Source: Clostridium sp. CAG:169 (GTDB taxonomy: Bacteria > Bacillota > Clostridia > Oscillospirales > Ruminococcaceae). Taken from it: a stretch of DNA of 36,775 nucleotides. The DNA is taken from contig FR880146.1 of the NCBI GenBank assembly GCA_000435195.1, positions 1 to 36,775 of the forward strand, given 5' to 3'. A model generated the notes under the pieces. It searched no databases and was not told the origin of the DNA. It saw only the letters and a list, made by a program, of their open reading frames with translations. Position 1 is the first letter of the stretch, and every line of letters starts with the position of its first letter. Below are positions 7,299 to 16,063 of this stretch, one piece after another. A program made the position numbers and the translations under genes.

Positions 7299-8900
7299 TT
7301 ACATCAGCGGAGCAAAGGCGCGCAGCAGACTGCGCAGGACACGCACCGGCGCTCGCACCGACCGCACCTTTTGCAGGGTGATTTCCTCACAGATGTTCTG
7401 GGTTTTCAGGATGTCATCTCGTACCTGTGCAACCATGGGAGAAAGGTAAAAGGCGACGCCGCACTCGAAGTGCAGGTAGAAGCTGCGGAAATCGACATTG
7501 GTGGTGCCGACCACCGCGGTGGTGTTGTCGCTGACAAACATCTTGGCATGGATAAAGCCGGGGGTGTATTCAAAGATGCGCACCCCTGCGCTCAGCAGCT
7601 GCTGGTAGTAGGAGCGGGTGACCATATGAACATACCATTTGTCGGGCACATGGGGAGTGATGATGCGTACATCCACTCCGCTTTGTGCCGCAAGGCAGAG
7701 GGCGGAGAGCATCTCGTTGTCCAAAATCAGATAGGGTGTAGTGATATAGACATAGTCGCGCGCATGGTTGAGGATCTGCATATAGACGTTTTCTGCCAGA
7801 TTGCAGGAATCCAGCGGGCTGTCCCCATACGGTTGGACAAAGCCCGGCGCCAGAAAACTCTCGTTGGGTAAAAAGTCGCACAGATGCAGCTTTTCCTGAC
7901 AGGTGAACTGCCACAGCTCCAAAAACATCTCGGTCAGACCCTGCACACCCTGTCCGCGCAGCAAAACGGCAGTGTCCTTCCAGTGCCCATGCTTCTCTTT
8001 TTCGTTGATATATTCGTCGGCAAGGTTGATGCCGCCGGTGAAGCCGACGTTGCCGTCAATGACACAAATTTTGCGGTGGTCACGGTAGTTGGTGGCAGCA
8101 TTCAGGCGCGGGTGGAAGGGATTAAAGACGCCCACCTGAAAGCCCTTCTGCCGCAGCTGTTCGCTGTACATGGCAGGCAGGGTGGTGACACAGCCGACGT
8201 CATCATACAAAATGCGCACCTGTACGCCGTGCCGCTGCCGCTCCTCCAGTACACGCAGGATACTGTCCCACATCTTTCCGTGCTGCACAATAAAGTATTC
8301 CATCAGGATGAACTTTTGGGCGCCGCGCAGCTGTTCGAGCAGCCGCTGATAAAACTGTTCGCCGAGGGAGAAGTATTCCACCTGGGTGTTGCGATAGACT
8401 TCAAAGCCGGAGGTGCTGCTGATATATCCCGCCTGCCGCCCGAGCATCGGGTCAATCAGCGACAGCTGCTGCAAGGGTGTGGGCTGCGAAAGGGAGTCGT
8501 TTGGATTAAGCGTAACCTTGCCGTGGTCGCGGTGCAGCAGCGAGCGGGTGTAGCTGTCAATCTGCCGTGCCATCCGTCGGCTGTTGCGCTTCATGCCAAA
8601 CATCAAATAGAAGATGCCGCCCACCAGAGGAATTGCCATGATGAGGATGATCCAGGAAATCTTGTAGGAAGGGTTGTCCTCCCGCGGCAAAATCCAAAGA
8701 ACCATCAAAAAGCTTAAAATATTGAAGGCAATGCTAATCCAGTATTGCCGGGTGCCAAGCTCGACCAGCGTGAACAGCAGCAAAAACAGCTGCAACAGGA
8801 TGAGGACAACGATGATGAACAGACGGCTGGTCAGTAAAGTCAGCAGCCTTTTTTTGCGGGAGTGCCGGGCGGACAGCGGTTTGCGGATGTGGGCTCTCAA
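7299..8900 (-). CDS. cls: cardiolipin synthase (phospholipase D family)
   Basis: The enzyme joins two phosphatidylglycerol molecules into cardiolipin at the membrane. The 533 residues begin with a basic segment and two transmembrane helices (about 25-50 and 60-80), followed by two phospholipase D domains. The HKD motifs are HRKICVIDG near residue 275 and HAKMFVSDN near residue 449, both intact. The open frame extends upstream into sequence antisense to galE, but the true start is the TTG at 8898-8900, which has AGGAGGTG 7 nt before it. A galE terminator lies just upstream, so cls should have its own promoter. Length and motif order match bacterial Cls. Confidence 0.94.
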   Translation of the reverse strand: MRAHIRKPLSARHSRKKRLLTLLTSRLFIIVVLILLQLFLLLFTLVELGTRQYWISIAFNILSFLMVLWILPREDNPSYKISWIILIMAIPLVGGIFYLMFGMKRNSRRMARQIDSYTRSLLHRDHGKVTLNPNDSLSQPTPLQQLSLIDPMLGRQAGYISSTSGFEVYRNTQVEYFSLGEQFYQRLLEQLRGAQKFILMEYFIVQHGKMWDSILRVLEERQRHGVQVRILYDDVGCVTTLPAMYSEQLRQKGFQVGVFNPFHPRLNAATNYRDHRKICVIDGNVGFTGGINLADEYINEKEKHGHWKDTAVLLRGQGVQGLTEMFLELWQFTCQEKLHLCDFLPNESFLAPGFVQPYGDSPLDSCNLAENVYMQILNHARDYVYITTPYLILDNEMLSALCLAAQSGVDVRIITPHVPDKWYVHMVTRSYYQQLLSAGVRIFEYTPGFIHAKMFVSDNTTAVVGTTNVDFRSFYLHFECGVAFYLSPMVAQVRDDILKTQNICEEITLQKVRSVRAPVRVLRSLLRAFAPLM

Positions 8901-8925
8901 AGTGGGACACCTCCTGAAAGATAGG

Positions 8926-8962
8926 AAAAAAAGAGAGGCAAAGGGAAGAACCCCTCGCCTCT
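8926..8962 (-). terminator. intrinsic terminator of galE
   Basis: On the minus strand AGAGGCGAGGG (8962-8952) pairs with CCCTTTGCCTCT (8945-8934), with one bulged base, and is followed by a run of T. It separates galE from cls. Confidence 0.85.
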
Positions 8963-9003
8963 GCGGAAAACATGGTTTTGCGGGAGCAGCTCCCGATGAA
9001 TGG

Positions 9004-10014
9004 TTATTCCAGTCCGTTTGGATTTTTGGAGATAAAGTTCCAGCTGCTCTGGCACATCTGGTCGATGGTGCGGGTTGCTTCCCAGCCGAGCATCTCGTGT
9101 GCTTTGGAGGCATCTGCGTAGCAGGAAGCGATGTCGCCGGCGCGTCTTTCCACAATTTTATAAGGGATGGCATGACCGCAGGCTTTTTCGAAGGCGTGTA
9201 CAATCTGCAAAACGCTGGTGCCGTTGCCGGTACCCAGGTTGATTGCCTCCACGCCGGTGTGCGCCAGACTGTAATCAATGGCTTTGAGGTGTCCCAGAGC
9301 CAGGTCTACGACATGGATGTAGTCGCGTACGCCGGTTCCGTCCACTGTGTCGTAGTCGTCGCCGTAAACGCTCAGGCAGGGCAGCTTGCCGATGGCAACC
9401 TGAGAAACATAAGGCAGCAGGTTGTTCGGGATGCCGTTCGGGTCCTCGCCAATCAAGCCGCTGTCGTGTGCGCCGATCGGGTTAAAGTAACGCAGCAGTA
9501 CAACGCTCCATTCGGGGTCTGCGACGTGCAGGTCGCTGAGGATCTGTTCAATCATCACCTTGGTGTAGCCGTATGGGTTGGTCGCAGAGGTAGGCATCCC
9601 TTCCTTAAATGGAACCGGGTTGTTCATGCCGTATACCGTAGCGGAGGAGGAGAAGACGATGCGCTTGCACTGATGCTCCTTCATGCTCTGGCAGAGCATC
9701 AGGGTGCCGGTGATATTATTGTGGTAGTATTCCAGCGGTTTATGCACCGATTCGCCTACCGCTTTGAATCCGGCAAAGTGGATGACAGCATCAATCTTCT
9801 GTTCTTCAAAGATACGGTCGATAGCAGGCTTATCCAACAGATCTGCCTGATAAAAAACAGGGCGGGTGCCGGTGATTTTTTCGATGCGGTTGAGGACCTC
9901 CGGCTTGGAGTTGGAGAAGTTATCGACGATAACGACCTCTTTGCCGGCATTGATCAGCTCCACGACGGTGTGGCTGCCGATAAATCCGGTTCCTCCGGTG
10001 ACGAGAATAGCCAT
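9004..10014 (-). CDS. galE: UDP-glucose 4-epimerase
   Basis: This cytoplasmic short-chain dehydrogenase/reductase interconverts UDP-glucose and UDP-galactose using bound NAD, for the Leloir pathway and cell-envelope sugars. The NAD-binding motif GGTGFIGSH is at residues 7-15, the active-site serine segment is SSSATVYG, and the catalytic Tyr148-xxx-Lys152 lies in NPYGYTK. The 336 residues are the usual length. I chose ATG 10012-10014 because AAAGGAG lies 8 nt upstream; an in-frame GTG at 10021-10023 overlaps that site. It has a consensus promoter and its own terminator. No other galactose gene is adjacent. Confidence 0.96.
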   Translation of the reverse strand: MAILVTGGTGFIGSHTVVELINAGKEVVIVDNFSNSKPEVLNRIEKITGTRPVFYQADLLDKPAIDRIFEEQKIDAVIHFAGFKAVGESVHKPLEYYHNNITGTLMLCQSMKEHQCKRIVFSSSATVYGMNNPVPFKEGMPTSATNPYGYTKVMIEQILSDLHVADPEWSVVLLRYFNPIGAHDSGLIGEDPNGIPNNLLPYVSQVAIGKLPCLSVYGDDYDTVDGTGVRDYIHVVDLALGHLKAIDYSLAHTGVEAINLGTGNGTSVLQIVHAFEKACGHAIPYKIVERRAGDIASCYADASKAHEMLGWEATRTIDQMCQSSWNFISKNPNGLE

Positions 10015-10065
10015 AATATACACTCCTTTATTGATCCTGATAAATTGTGCTTTTCCCTTGCATAC

Positions 10066-10094
10066 AGTATATTCTTCTTAAAAAGCGGTGTCAA
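10066..10094 (-). promoter_or_regulatory. promoter of galE
   Basis: Minus-strand TTGACA (10094-10089) and TATACT (10071-10066) are separated by exactly 17 bp, close to the sigma-A consensus. Confidence 0.85.
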
Positions 10095-10120
10095 CTGTGC
10101 TGTGGGATTTTACAAAGACT

Positions 10121-11080
10121 TTACCCTCCGTATGCCTGTGGGTAGCCGCTCTGTGCCATCTGGGCAAGCTGGTCGATCATCGGAAGCCCGCGCAGGCGCA
10201 TTGCGGAAAAATCCACCGGAATCAGCTGCTGCGAGAGGACCGCAGGAGACTGGCTGTACACAGGGCTTTGAATGATCTGCTCCGGGTCCAGCTGGCTGTC
10301 GTAAAAGATGATGTCGGGGACCAGCTCCTCGCTTTCCACCTCGGGATAGCTCCAACGGGAGCCAAGCTCTCCCAGATTGTCAAAGCCCATCTGGTCCAGC
10401 AGCTCTCCCTCCAATGTTTCGCCGGTTGCCATGGTGTAGTCGGGCTGCGCAAGGTAGATCGCCTTCTTTTTAGAGGTGACCCGCACATACTCGGAAGCCG
10501 GTTGGATGGCAGTATCCAGCCTTTGCTGGTACTCATTTAAAAAGGCTTCAGCCTTCTGGGTGCCCTCCAAGCCGTAGCAAAGGGAAAACAGAGTGCGATA
10601 GCGCTCTTTGATGGAGTCGATGCTGTCCGGGTAGTCAAAGCAGATGACCTGAATGCCCGCCTGCTCCAGCTGCTCGATGCTGCTTTGACGCATGGGAACA
10701 GAAACCAGCACCCAGTCCGGGCGCACGGAAATCAGCTGTTGCAAATTGGGGTTCAGGGCAGTGCCGCAGCTTTGGCTGGCAGAAAGGCTGACCGAAGAGG
10801 GTGCATCGGTGCAGGCGCCCGAAATCAGGCTGGCAGCTCCGATGTCGCCTAACGCCTGCACCAGGTCGGCAGACAGGACCGCAAGGCTTCGTGGTTTGCT
10901 TGCAATCAGATATTCCTCTTCCCCTACATTCAGTTTGATGGGGAAGGATTCGGTGGAGGTCAGCTCCGAGTGATTTTGTACCTGCGGTTCTTCCTGCTTT
11001 TGCATGAAAGAGCAGGAGGAGAACAAAAAGGCTGTGCAAAAACACAGCGCCAGGGTCAGGGCTTGTATCCTTCGTTTCAT
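10121..11080 (-). CDS. substrate-binding lipoprotein, helical-backbone metal receptor type
   Basis: This is a predicted extracellular lipoprotein of 319 residues with a signal peptide (MKRRIQALTLALCFCTAFL) and lipobox FSSC near residue 24. The rest resembles the BtuF/FhuD/TroA-like class III binding proteins: an N-terminal lobe with KPRSLAVLSADLVQALGDIG, a linking helix, and a C-terminal lobe with ELVPDIIFYDSQ. Such proteins bind haem, cobalamin, siderophores or metal complexes and feed an ABC importer. No permease or ATPase gene is next to it, so the partner is unknown. I chose ATG 11080 for its fit to the signal peptide; an upstream in-frame extension has no such support. A weak AAAGGAA precedes it. 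Confidence 0.78.
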   Translation of the reverse strand: MKRRIQALTLALCFCTAFLFSSCSFMQKQEEPQVQNHSELTSTESFPIKLNVGEEEYLIASKPRSLAVLSADLVQALGDIGAASLISGACTDAPSSVSLSASQSCGTALNPNLQQLISVRPDWVLVSVPMRQSSIEQLEQAGIQVICFDYPDSIDSIKERYRTLFSLCYGLEGTQKAEAFLNEYQQRLDTAIQPASEYVRVTSKKKAIYLAQPDYTMATGETLEGELLDQMGFDNLGELGSRWSYPEVESEELVPDIIFYDSQLDPEQIIQSPVYSQSPAVLSQQLIPVDFSAMRLRGLPMIDQLAQMAQSGYPQAYGG

Positions 11081-11339
11081 CCTGATGACGTTCCTTTCCA
11101 AAAGATAAAAGGTTCTGTTTTCGTTTATTTTTATTGTAACTTTTTGCAGGGTCAATGTCAATTCATCCTCTTTCTTTTGCTTTTGTGAAAGAAAGAATTG
11201 TGTGTGTAAAAAAAGGGGAAATCGTTTCCAAAAGGCGGGTGTAACCGTGTTTGGAAAAAGGGGATGGAAATTTGGACAATTCTATGAGATAATAAGAAGT
11301 GGTTTTAGATGAGAGCATCTGCAAAGGAGGGAGATTCGG

Positions 11340-12314
11340 ATGATCGTCATGGACCTGGAATGGAACCACGGAACGGTGGACAAGCAGCTGTTGTTGGAGG
11401 GACGCACCCTGCGCTTTGAGATCATCCAGATCGGCGCTGTGCAGGTGGACAGTCTGGGAAATATCTGCAAAACCTTTGAACGACTGGTAATGCCCTGTGT
11501 GCATCGCACCATTATGCCAAAGGTTATCGAGCTGACCGGCATCACCGACAGAAATCTAAAGGGTCAGCAGGGATTTGTGCAGGTATGGCAGGACTTTTGC
11601 CGTTGGGCAGGAGAAGAAAAAAGAATTGTTTTTTGGGGAAACTGCGACAAGGCAGTTTTGCTGTCCAATCTGCTGTACCATAAAATCGACGGCGGAGAAA
11701 GCTTGCAGATGTACGATTTGCAGGCGATGTTTGACTGTGCCTTTTTAAAGGGCGGGCAGCAGACCTCGCTGAGCGCTGCCATCGAACAGCTTGGGCTGCC
11801 TCCTTACGGAAGTTACCACTCGGCGCTGTCCGATGCTGTTAATGCAGCCAACATCATGCGCAGCTTGGGCGGAGAAAGCTTTGTGTACAAAAATCAGGTA
11901 AAGGTGCTCGAGCGTCTGCGCCTTCGTTCTGCCCGCCGCAAACGCAAGGAGCAGGAGGAGGGCAACCTGCTGATGGAGCGAACCCTGACCAACATCACCG
12001 ACACAGCACAGGTCAAGCAGCTGCTGGCGCTGGAGCTGTCCCGACAGCTGGATAACGGCGTGCAGGAGGTGGTCCCGGGCTTTTACCGCAACCACAAAAA
12101 GATATGGGCGTACCAAAGCGGAGAGGAATTCTTCAAGGTGACCAGTCACTCCCGACCTGCCTTAAGCGGAGAGGGCAAAGACTTTGTGCTGCGCTTTTTT
12201 AAGATAGACCGCCCGCAGGTGGCAGCACTGCGCGCTTTTAGCAAACGGGCGTATCAGACGACGATGCGTCAAAGCCAGCGAGCTGCCCGACGCAGTCGAA
12301 AAAAAGGCTCATAA
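11340..12314 (+). CDS. DEDDh 3'-5' exonuclease domain protein
   Basis: The N-terminal ~185 residues form an RNase T/DnaQ-type exonuclease. Asp5 and Glu7 lie in MDLEWN, and the third motif has His160 and Asp165 in YHSALSDA, matching the DEDDh class. Similar Firmicutes proteins are often annotated as KapD-like or sporulation-inhibitor exonucleases. The C-terminal ~140 residues contain a very basic stretch (RLRLRSARRKRKEQ) and a basic tail, which may bind nucleic acid. The ATG follows AAAGGAGGG by 8 nt, and a strong terminator follows the gene. The substrate, DNA or RNA, cannot be told from the sequence. It is monocistronic. Confidence 0.85.
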   Translation: MIVMDLEWNHGTVDKQLLLEGRTLRFEIIQIGAVQVDSLGNICKTFERLVMPCVHRTIMPKVIELTGITDRNLKGQQGFVQVWQDFCRWAGEEKRIVFWGNCDKAVLLSNLLYHKIDGGESLQMYDLQAMFDCAFLKGGQQTSLSAAIEQLGLPPYGSYHSALSDAVNAANIMRSLGGESFVYKNQVKVLERLRLRSARRKRKEQEEGNLLMERTLTNITDTAQVKQLLALELSRQLDNGVQEVVPGFYRNHKKIWAYQSGEEFFKVTSHSRPALSGEGKDFVLRFFKIDRPQVAALRAFSKRAYQTTMRQSQRAARRSRKKGS

Positions 12315-12315
12315 T

Positions 12316-12350
12316 AAAAAACGGCGAAGGAATTCCCTTCGCCGTTTTTT
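12316..12350 (+). terminator. intrinsic terminator after the exonuclease gene
   Basis: A perfect 15-bp stem (12316-12330 with 12336-12350), loop AATTC, has A and T tracts at its base, so it could work in both directions. Confidence 0.92.
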
Positions 12351-12387
12351 GTCGGCAGTCAAATGCTGTGCAGGACAGGGAAAACGC

Positions 12388-12416
12388 TTGTTTTCTCCTG
12401 ATGAAAGGACTATAAT
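12388..12416 (+). promoter_or_regulatory. promoter of the oligoendopeptidase gene
   Basis: TTGTTT (12388-12393) and a perfect TATAAT (12411-12416) are separated by 17 bp. Confidence 0.75.
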
Positions 12417-12500
12417 AAAAGATACAGTCTGTCCTATATCAGGAAAGAAATTCGAATGATGGGACAGAGAAATTTTTGTACGATCAAGGAGGCAACCCAC

Positions 12501-14270
12501 ATGGAAGAAAACCGCTTTACATGGAACCTCGAGGACATCTATCCCGATGAGCAGGCATGGTATCAGGACCTTTCCAAGGCAAAGGAACTGACAGCAAAGC
12601 TGGCTGCAATGCAGGGAAAGGTCTGTCAGGACGGACATACTTTGCTTGAAGCGCTTGACCTCAGTACCAAATGCAGCGAGTATATTGCAAAACTGTTTAC
12701 CTACGCAAGCTGTCACTATGATGCACAGATGGGAAATGCAGGCTACAAAAAGCTGTATGAAACCATCTGCGGAGAGAACAGTGCAGCTGCCGAGCAGACT
12801 TCCTTCCTGATGCCCGAGCTGATGGAGCTGACTCGCGAAAGCTTCGACCGGCTGTGTGCACAGGTGCCGGAGCTTGCACTGTATACCCATTACATCGAAG
12901 ACCTGCTTAGCCAGAAGGAACACATCCTCGACGAGCGCAGCGAGCAGATGCTGGTGCGTATGCAGGACATCCACTCCTCCTTTAAGAAAATCTACACCGA
13001 CCTGCGTGTCAACGACACCAAGAGCGAGGAGATTGCCGACAGTCAGGGCAACAAACTGGTGGTCAGCGATGCGACCTACAGCGCAGCGATGGAGCACCCG
13101 GACCGCGCTTTCCGCAAAGAGTTTTTTGAAAAGCTGCTGGGCACCTACGGCGGCTATATCAACACCCTCTCCTCCAACTACTATGCGCTGGTCAAGACCA
13201 ACGTCTATATCGCAAAAAGCAGAGGATATTGCAGCGCAAGAAATCAGTCGCTGTCGGAAAACTTTATCCCGGAGGAGGTCTATGACAACCTGCTGGCGAC
13301 CGTTCGTGCCAACACCGAGCCGTTCCAGCGGTATATCTCGCTGCGCAATCGGGTGCTGGGCTTGGACAAGAGCTATATGTACGACCTGTTCCTCCCAATC
13401 GTGCCGGACAGCACTAAAAAGTACAGCTTTGATGAAGCATATGAGCTGATGCTCAAGGCAACCGCTATCCTGGGTGAAGACTACACTGCTCTGGTCAAAC
13501 GCTCCCATGAGGAACGCTGGTGCGACGTATATCCAAAACAGGGCAAGGTCAGCGGCGCTTACTCGACCGGAGTTTATGACGTGCATCCTTATATGCTGCT
13601 CAACTACAACGGTACACTGGACGACGTCTTCACCCTGCTGCATGAAACCGGACACTCGATGCACAGCTACTACTCCGACCACACCCAGCCGTTCATCTAT
13701 TCCGACTACACCCTCTTCTGTGCAGAGGTTGCTTCCACCACCAACGAGATGCTGCTGTATCATTATCTGCTCGACCACGCGCAGACCAAGGAAGAAAAAG
13801 CAGTTCTGCTTTCCAAGCACCTCAACGACATCCGCTCCACCTTCTACCGTCAGACGATGTTTGCTGATTTTGAAAATCAGACCCACAAGATGGTGGAAGC
13901 AGGTCAGCCGCTGCTGCCGGATGTTCTGTGCGAAATCCATCGTAAGATCAATGAAGATTACTACGGACCGGACTTTGTTGCCGACCGCTTTATCTCCTAC
14001 GAGTGGGCACGCATCCCGCACTTTTACCGTGCCTTCTATGTTTACCAGTATGCGACCGGAATCTCCGCTGCCGTTGCGATTGCCAACCGCATCCGCAAGT
14101 TGGGTCAGCCGGCTATCGAGGATTACAAAAACTTCCTGCGTTCCGGTTCGAGCGACCATCCAATCGAGCTGCTCAAGATTGCCGGTGTGGACATGGCATC
14201 TCCACAGCCGATTCTGGACATCATCGAAGACTTTAACCAGACCCTCAAACAGCTGGAAGAGCTGCTGTAA
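12501..14270 (+). CDS. pepF: oligoendopeptidase F
   Basis: This is a cytoplasmic zinc metallopeptidase of family M3B that cleaves short peptides. The 589 residues match the usual ~600. The zinc-binding motif is HETGH at residues 381-385, in LLHETGHSMHSYYS. The downstream glutamate zinc ligand probably lies in the following FCAEVASTTNEM. The N-terminus WNLEDIYPDEQAW is typical of the family. I chose the ATG at 12501, 8 nt after AAGGAGG; the in-frame ATG at 12456 has no ribosome binding site. It is monocistronic, with its own promoter and terminator. With the glycine reductase locus nearby it fits a peptide-fermenting lifestyle, though that link is inference. Confidence 0.95.
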   Translation: MEENRFTWNLEDIYPDEQAWYQDLSKAKELTAKLAAMQGKVCQDGHTLLEALDLSTKCSEYIAKLFTYASCHYDAQMGNAGYKKLYETICGENSAAAEQTSFLMPELMELTRESFDRLCAQVPELALYTHYIEDLLSQKEHILDERSEQMLVRMQDIHSSFKKIYTDLRVNDTKSEEIADSQGNKLVVSDATYSAAMEHPDRAFRKEFFEKLLGTYGGYINTLSSNYYALVKTNVYIAKSRGYCSARNQSLSENFIPEEVYDNLLATVRANTEPFQRYISLRNRVLGLDKSYMYDLFLPIVPDSTKKYSFDEAYELMLKATAILGEDYTALVKRSHEERWCDVYPKQGKVSGAYSTGVYDVHPYMLLNYNGTLDDVFTLLHETGHSMHSYYSDHTQPFIYSDYTLFCAEVASTTNEMLLYHYLLDHAQTKEEKAVLLSKHLNDIRSTFYRQTMFADFENQTHKMVEAGQPLLPDVLCEIHRKINEDYYGPDFVADRFISYEWARIPHFYRAFYVYQYATGISAAVAIANRIRKLGQPAIEDYKNFLRSGSSDHPIELLKIAGVDMASPQPILDIIEDFNQTLKQLEELL

Positions 14271-14293
14271 ATCAGAAGTTCAAAGAACTTTAG

Positions 14294-14332
14294 AAAAGGC
14301 GGCGCCCGTACCAAAACGGACGCCGCCTTTTT
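14294..14332 (+). terminator. intrinsic terminator after pepF
   Basis: AAAAGGCGGCG (14294-14304) pairs with CGCCGCCTTTT (14321-14331). The stem continues inward as CCGT with ACGG after one mismatch. A T run ends it. Confidence 0.9.
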
Positions 14333-14355
14333 ATGCGGTCGGGCAGGGCGCGGTG

Positions 14356-14384
14356 TTGCTTTTTTGTCCTTGCTGTGATAAAAT
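14356..14384 (+). promoter_or_regulatory. promoter of the MBL-fold gene
   Basis: TTGCTT (14356-14361) and TAAAAT (14379-14384) with a 17-bp spacer lie about 50 bp before the chosen ATG. Confidence 0.6.
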
Positions 14385-14432
14385 GCTGAGGAGAAAACAA
14401 GCAGGATGAAACAGAAGAAGGAGGAAGCTGGA

Positions 14433-15221
14433 ATGGCGATATTCTGTCCGCTGTACAGCGGGAGCAGCGGCAACAGTGCCTATGTGGATGCAGGAGAAAG
14501 CTCGCTGCTGATTGACCTGGGTGTCAGCTGCAAGGCGGCGGTGACCGCTCTGAATACATTGGGAGCAGACTTTAGCAAACTCAAGGGTATTCTGATTACC
14601 CACGAGCACAGCGACCACATCAAAGGGCTGCGGGTGTTTTTAAAAAAATATCCTCTTCCTCTGTACGCTTCGGCGCCGGTGCTGGAATATTTGCAGGAGA
14701 ATGTCGAGCTGCCAGCTTCGGTGAGCCTGCATGAAGCAGACCCGGAGGGCTTCACTGTCGGCGATATGCAGGTGAAACCCTTTGCCACCTGCCATGACAG
14801 CGTGGGCAGTTTAGGATACCGCATTCTGCTGCCGGATGGAGGGGAATTGGGTTTTGCCACCGACCTTGGCTGCTATACGGCAGCGGTGGAGGAAGGTCTG
14901 CGCGGCTGTGGAACGGTGATGCTCGAGTCCAACTACGACGACGGCATGATTTTAGCCTCCGACTACCCTTATTATTTAAAAAGAAGAATCCAATCGAACA
15001 ACGGGCATCTGTCCAACAACGACTGTTCGGCAGTGCTGCCGCAGCTGGCAGCCAGCGGGACCAAACAGTTTGTGCTGGGACATTTGAGCCAGAACAACAA
15101 TATGGGATTGCTAGCGCATCAGGCATCCGAGCAGGCGCTGCTGCAATCGGGTCTGTCGCCGCAGGATTTCACCTTGCAGGTGGCACAGCGCAGCCAGCCA
15201 AGCACACCGATCGTTTTATAA
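14433..15221 (+). CDS. MBL-fold metallohydrolase (YycJ/WalJ-like)
   Basis: This 262-residue cytoplasmic protein has the metallo-beta-lactamase fold. The metal-binding motif HEHSDH is at residues 57-62, followed by CHDS and ATDLG segments that hold further ligands, and a late GHLS histidine. The opening FCPLYSGSSGNSAYV is characteristic of the YycJ/WalJ group, which in low-GC Gram-positives is linked to the WalRK system and proposed to act as a nuclease. Here it stands alone without walRK. The ATG at 14433 has AAGGAGG 8 nt upstream. A longer in-frame start at 14406 is less likely. The molecular substrate is not shown by the sequence. Confidence 0.9.
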   Translation: MAIFCPLYSGSSGNSAYVDAGESSLLIDLGVSCKAAVTALNTLGADFSKLKGILITHEHSDHIKGLRVFLKKYPLPLYASAPVLEYLQENVELPASVSLHEADPEGFTVGDMQVKPFATCHDSVGSLGYRILLPDGGELGFATDLGCYTAAVEEGLRGCGTVMLESNYDDGMILASDYPYYLKRRIQSNNGHLSNNDCSAVLPQLAASGTKQFVLGHLSQNNNMGLLAHQASEQALLQSGLSPQDFTLQVAQRSQPSTPIVL

Positions 15222-15226
15222 ATTAA

Positions 15227-15264
15227 AAGCGGGCAGGAACCAATCAGGTTCCTGCCCGCTTGTT
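15227..15264 (+). terminator. hairpin terminator between convergent genes
   Basis: A perfect 15-bp stem, AAGCGGGCAGGAACC (15227-15241) with its complement (15247-15261), has loop AATCA. The T tail is short. It follows the MBL-fold gene and faces the convergent small gene. Confidence 0.78.
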
Positions 15265-15313
15265 GTATGGAGATAGCCTGCATTCGTGCAGTTGGATTTT
15301 GTTTTCCGTTTTC

Positions 15314-15649
15314 CTATCGGCTCCAAATCAGCTGACCGCCCAGGTACACATGGTCGATGCCGTCAGTATCAATGGAGGTCAGGTAATCGCCGTGGGAAGC
15401 GAAGGGGGATACCGGAACCTTTCTTGCGCGGATGAACAGGTCATTTCCTTCCTGCTTGAGCTGCCATCCCCGAAGGGCGACGGCGGATTCTACGGCAGTT
15501 ACCTGTAAATCCAGATAGGAAGGATGCTCTGTAATCTGATATGCCAGCTGCTTGCCGTCGACGGGTTCACCGATGAGCAGCCAGCTGGACAGCAAGCAGG
15601 CGGCGGTCACCAGCAAAACGGTAAGGACGATTCCGATTTTCTTTTTCAT
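15314..15649 (-). CDS. small membrane-anchored or secreted protein of unknown function
   Basis: This encodes 111 residues starting MKKKIGIVLTVLLVTAACLLSSW, a signal anchor or uncleaved signal peptide (residues 5-25). An extracytoplasmic domain of about 80 residues follows, ending DHVYLGGQLIWSR. No catalytic motif or known domain is recognised. I chose the ATG at 15649, which has AAAGGAGG 6 nt upstream; the longer frame lacks such support. It is convergent with the MBL-fold gene and transcribed alone. Confidence 0.68.
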   Translation of the reverse strand: MKKKIGIVLTVLLVTAACLLSSWLLIGEPVDGKQLAYQITEHPSYLDLQVTAVESAVALRGWQLKQEGNDLFIRARKVPVSPFASHGDYLTSIDTDGIDHVYLGGQLIWSR

Positions 15650-15849
15650 GGGATTCCTCCTTTTGGGTGGGGATGGGTTTCCTTTTCTTGAGTTTATCAT
15701 AATTTCCAGTGCCTGACAATAAAACGATGCAGAAAGGCAACAGCCTTCGCCCAAAGAAAAAATTTAAAACAGCGCACATATTTGTCGGCAGGCTGCATAG
15801 GATATAGGGTGAACTTTTTTATGAACAAGATGGAAGGAGGATTTTGAGA

Positions 15850-16008
15850 TTGAAACAGCACACCCTGCCCCAGCAGCACCAAAAGCAGGAGCATCCGACC
15901 CGAGAGCACAAGCCGGTATATGAAAGCTGCCGTCAGTGGTTTATGACCGAAGGAGATGTCGATGACTTTATCTTCTATCACAGCGAGGAACAGGTCAGCC
16001 AGAGATAA
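15850..16008 (+). CDS. small 52-residue protein of unknown function
   Basis: A TTG start at 15850 lies 9 nt after a very strong GGAAGGAGG, and the frame runs to a TAA that leads straight into a terminator shared with the convergent DUF3343 gene. The product is hydrophilic, rich in His, Gln and Glu at its start (MKQHTLPQQHQKQEHPTRE), and ends in YESCRQWFMTEGDVDD plus a short tail. No domain is recognised. The ribosome binding site and terminator make a real gene likely. The opposite-strand frame across it has no comparable signals. A TTG six bases upstream is too close to the ribosome binding site. Confidence 0.55.
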   Translation: MKQHTLPQQHQKQEHPTREHKPVYESCRQWFMTEGDVDDFIFYHSEEQVSQR

Positions 16009-16059
16009 AAAGAGAGCCGTTTTCCTTACAGGTGTCCTGCAAGAAAAACGGCTCTCTTT
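16009..16059. terminator. bidirectional terminator between convergent genes
   Basis: A 15-bp perfect stem (16009-16023 with 16045-16059), with A and T tracts at both bases and a 21-nt loop, separates the small plus-strand gene from the yedE operon. Confidence 0.85.
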
Positions 16060-16063
16060 CTAC

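Noticed and set aside
8901..9278. N-terminal extension of cardiolipin synthase, giving a 659-residue protein
   Set aside because: This part is antisense to galE and low in family resemblance, and it spans the galE terminator. The TTG at 8900 has an ideal ribosome binding site.
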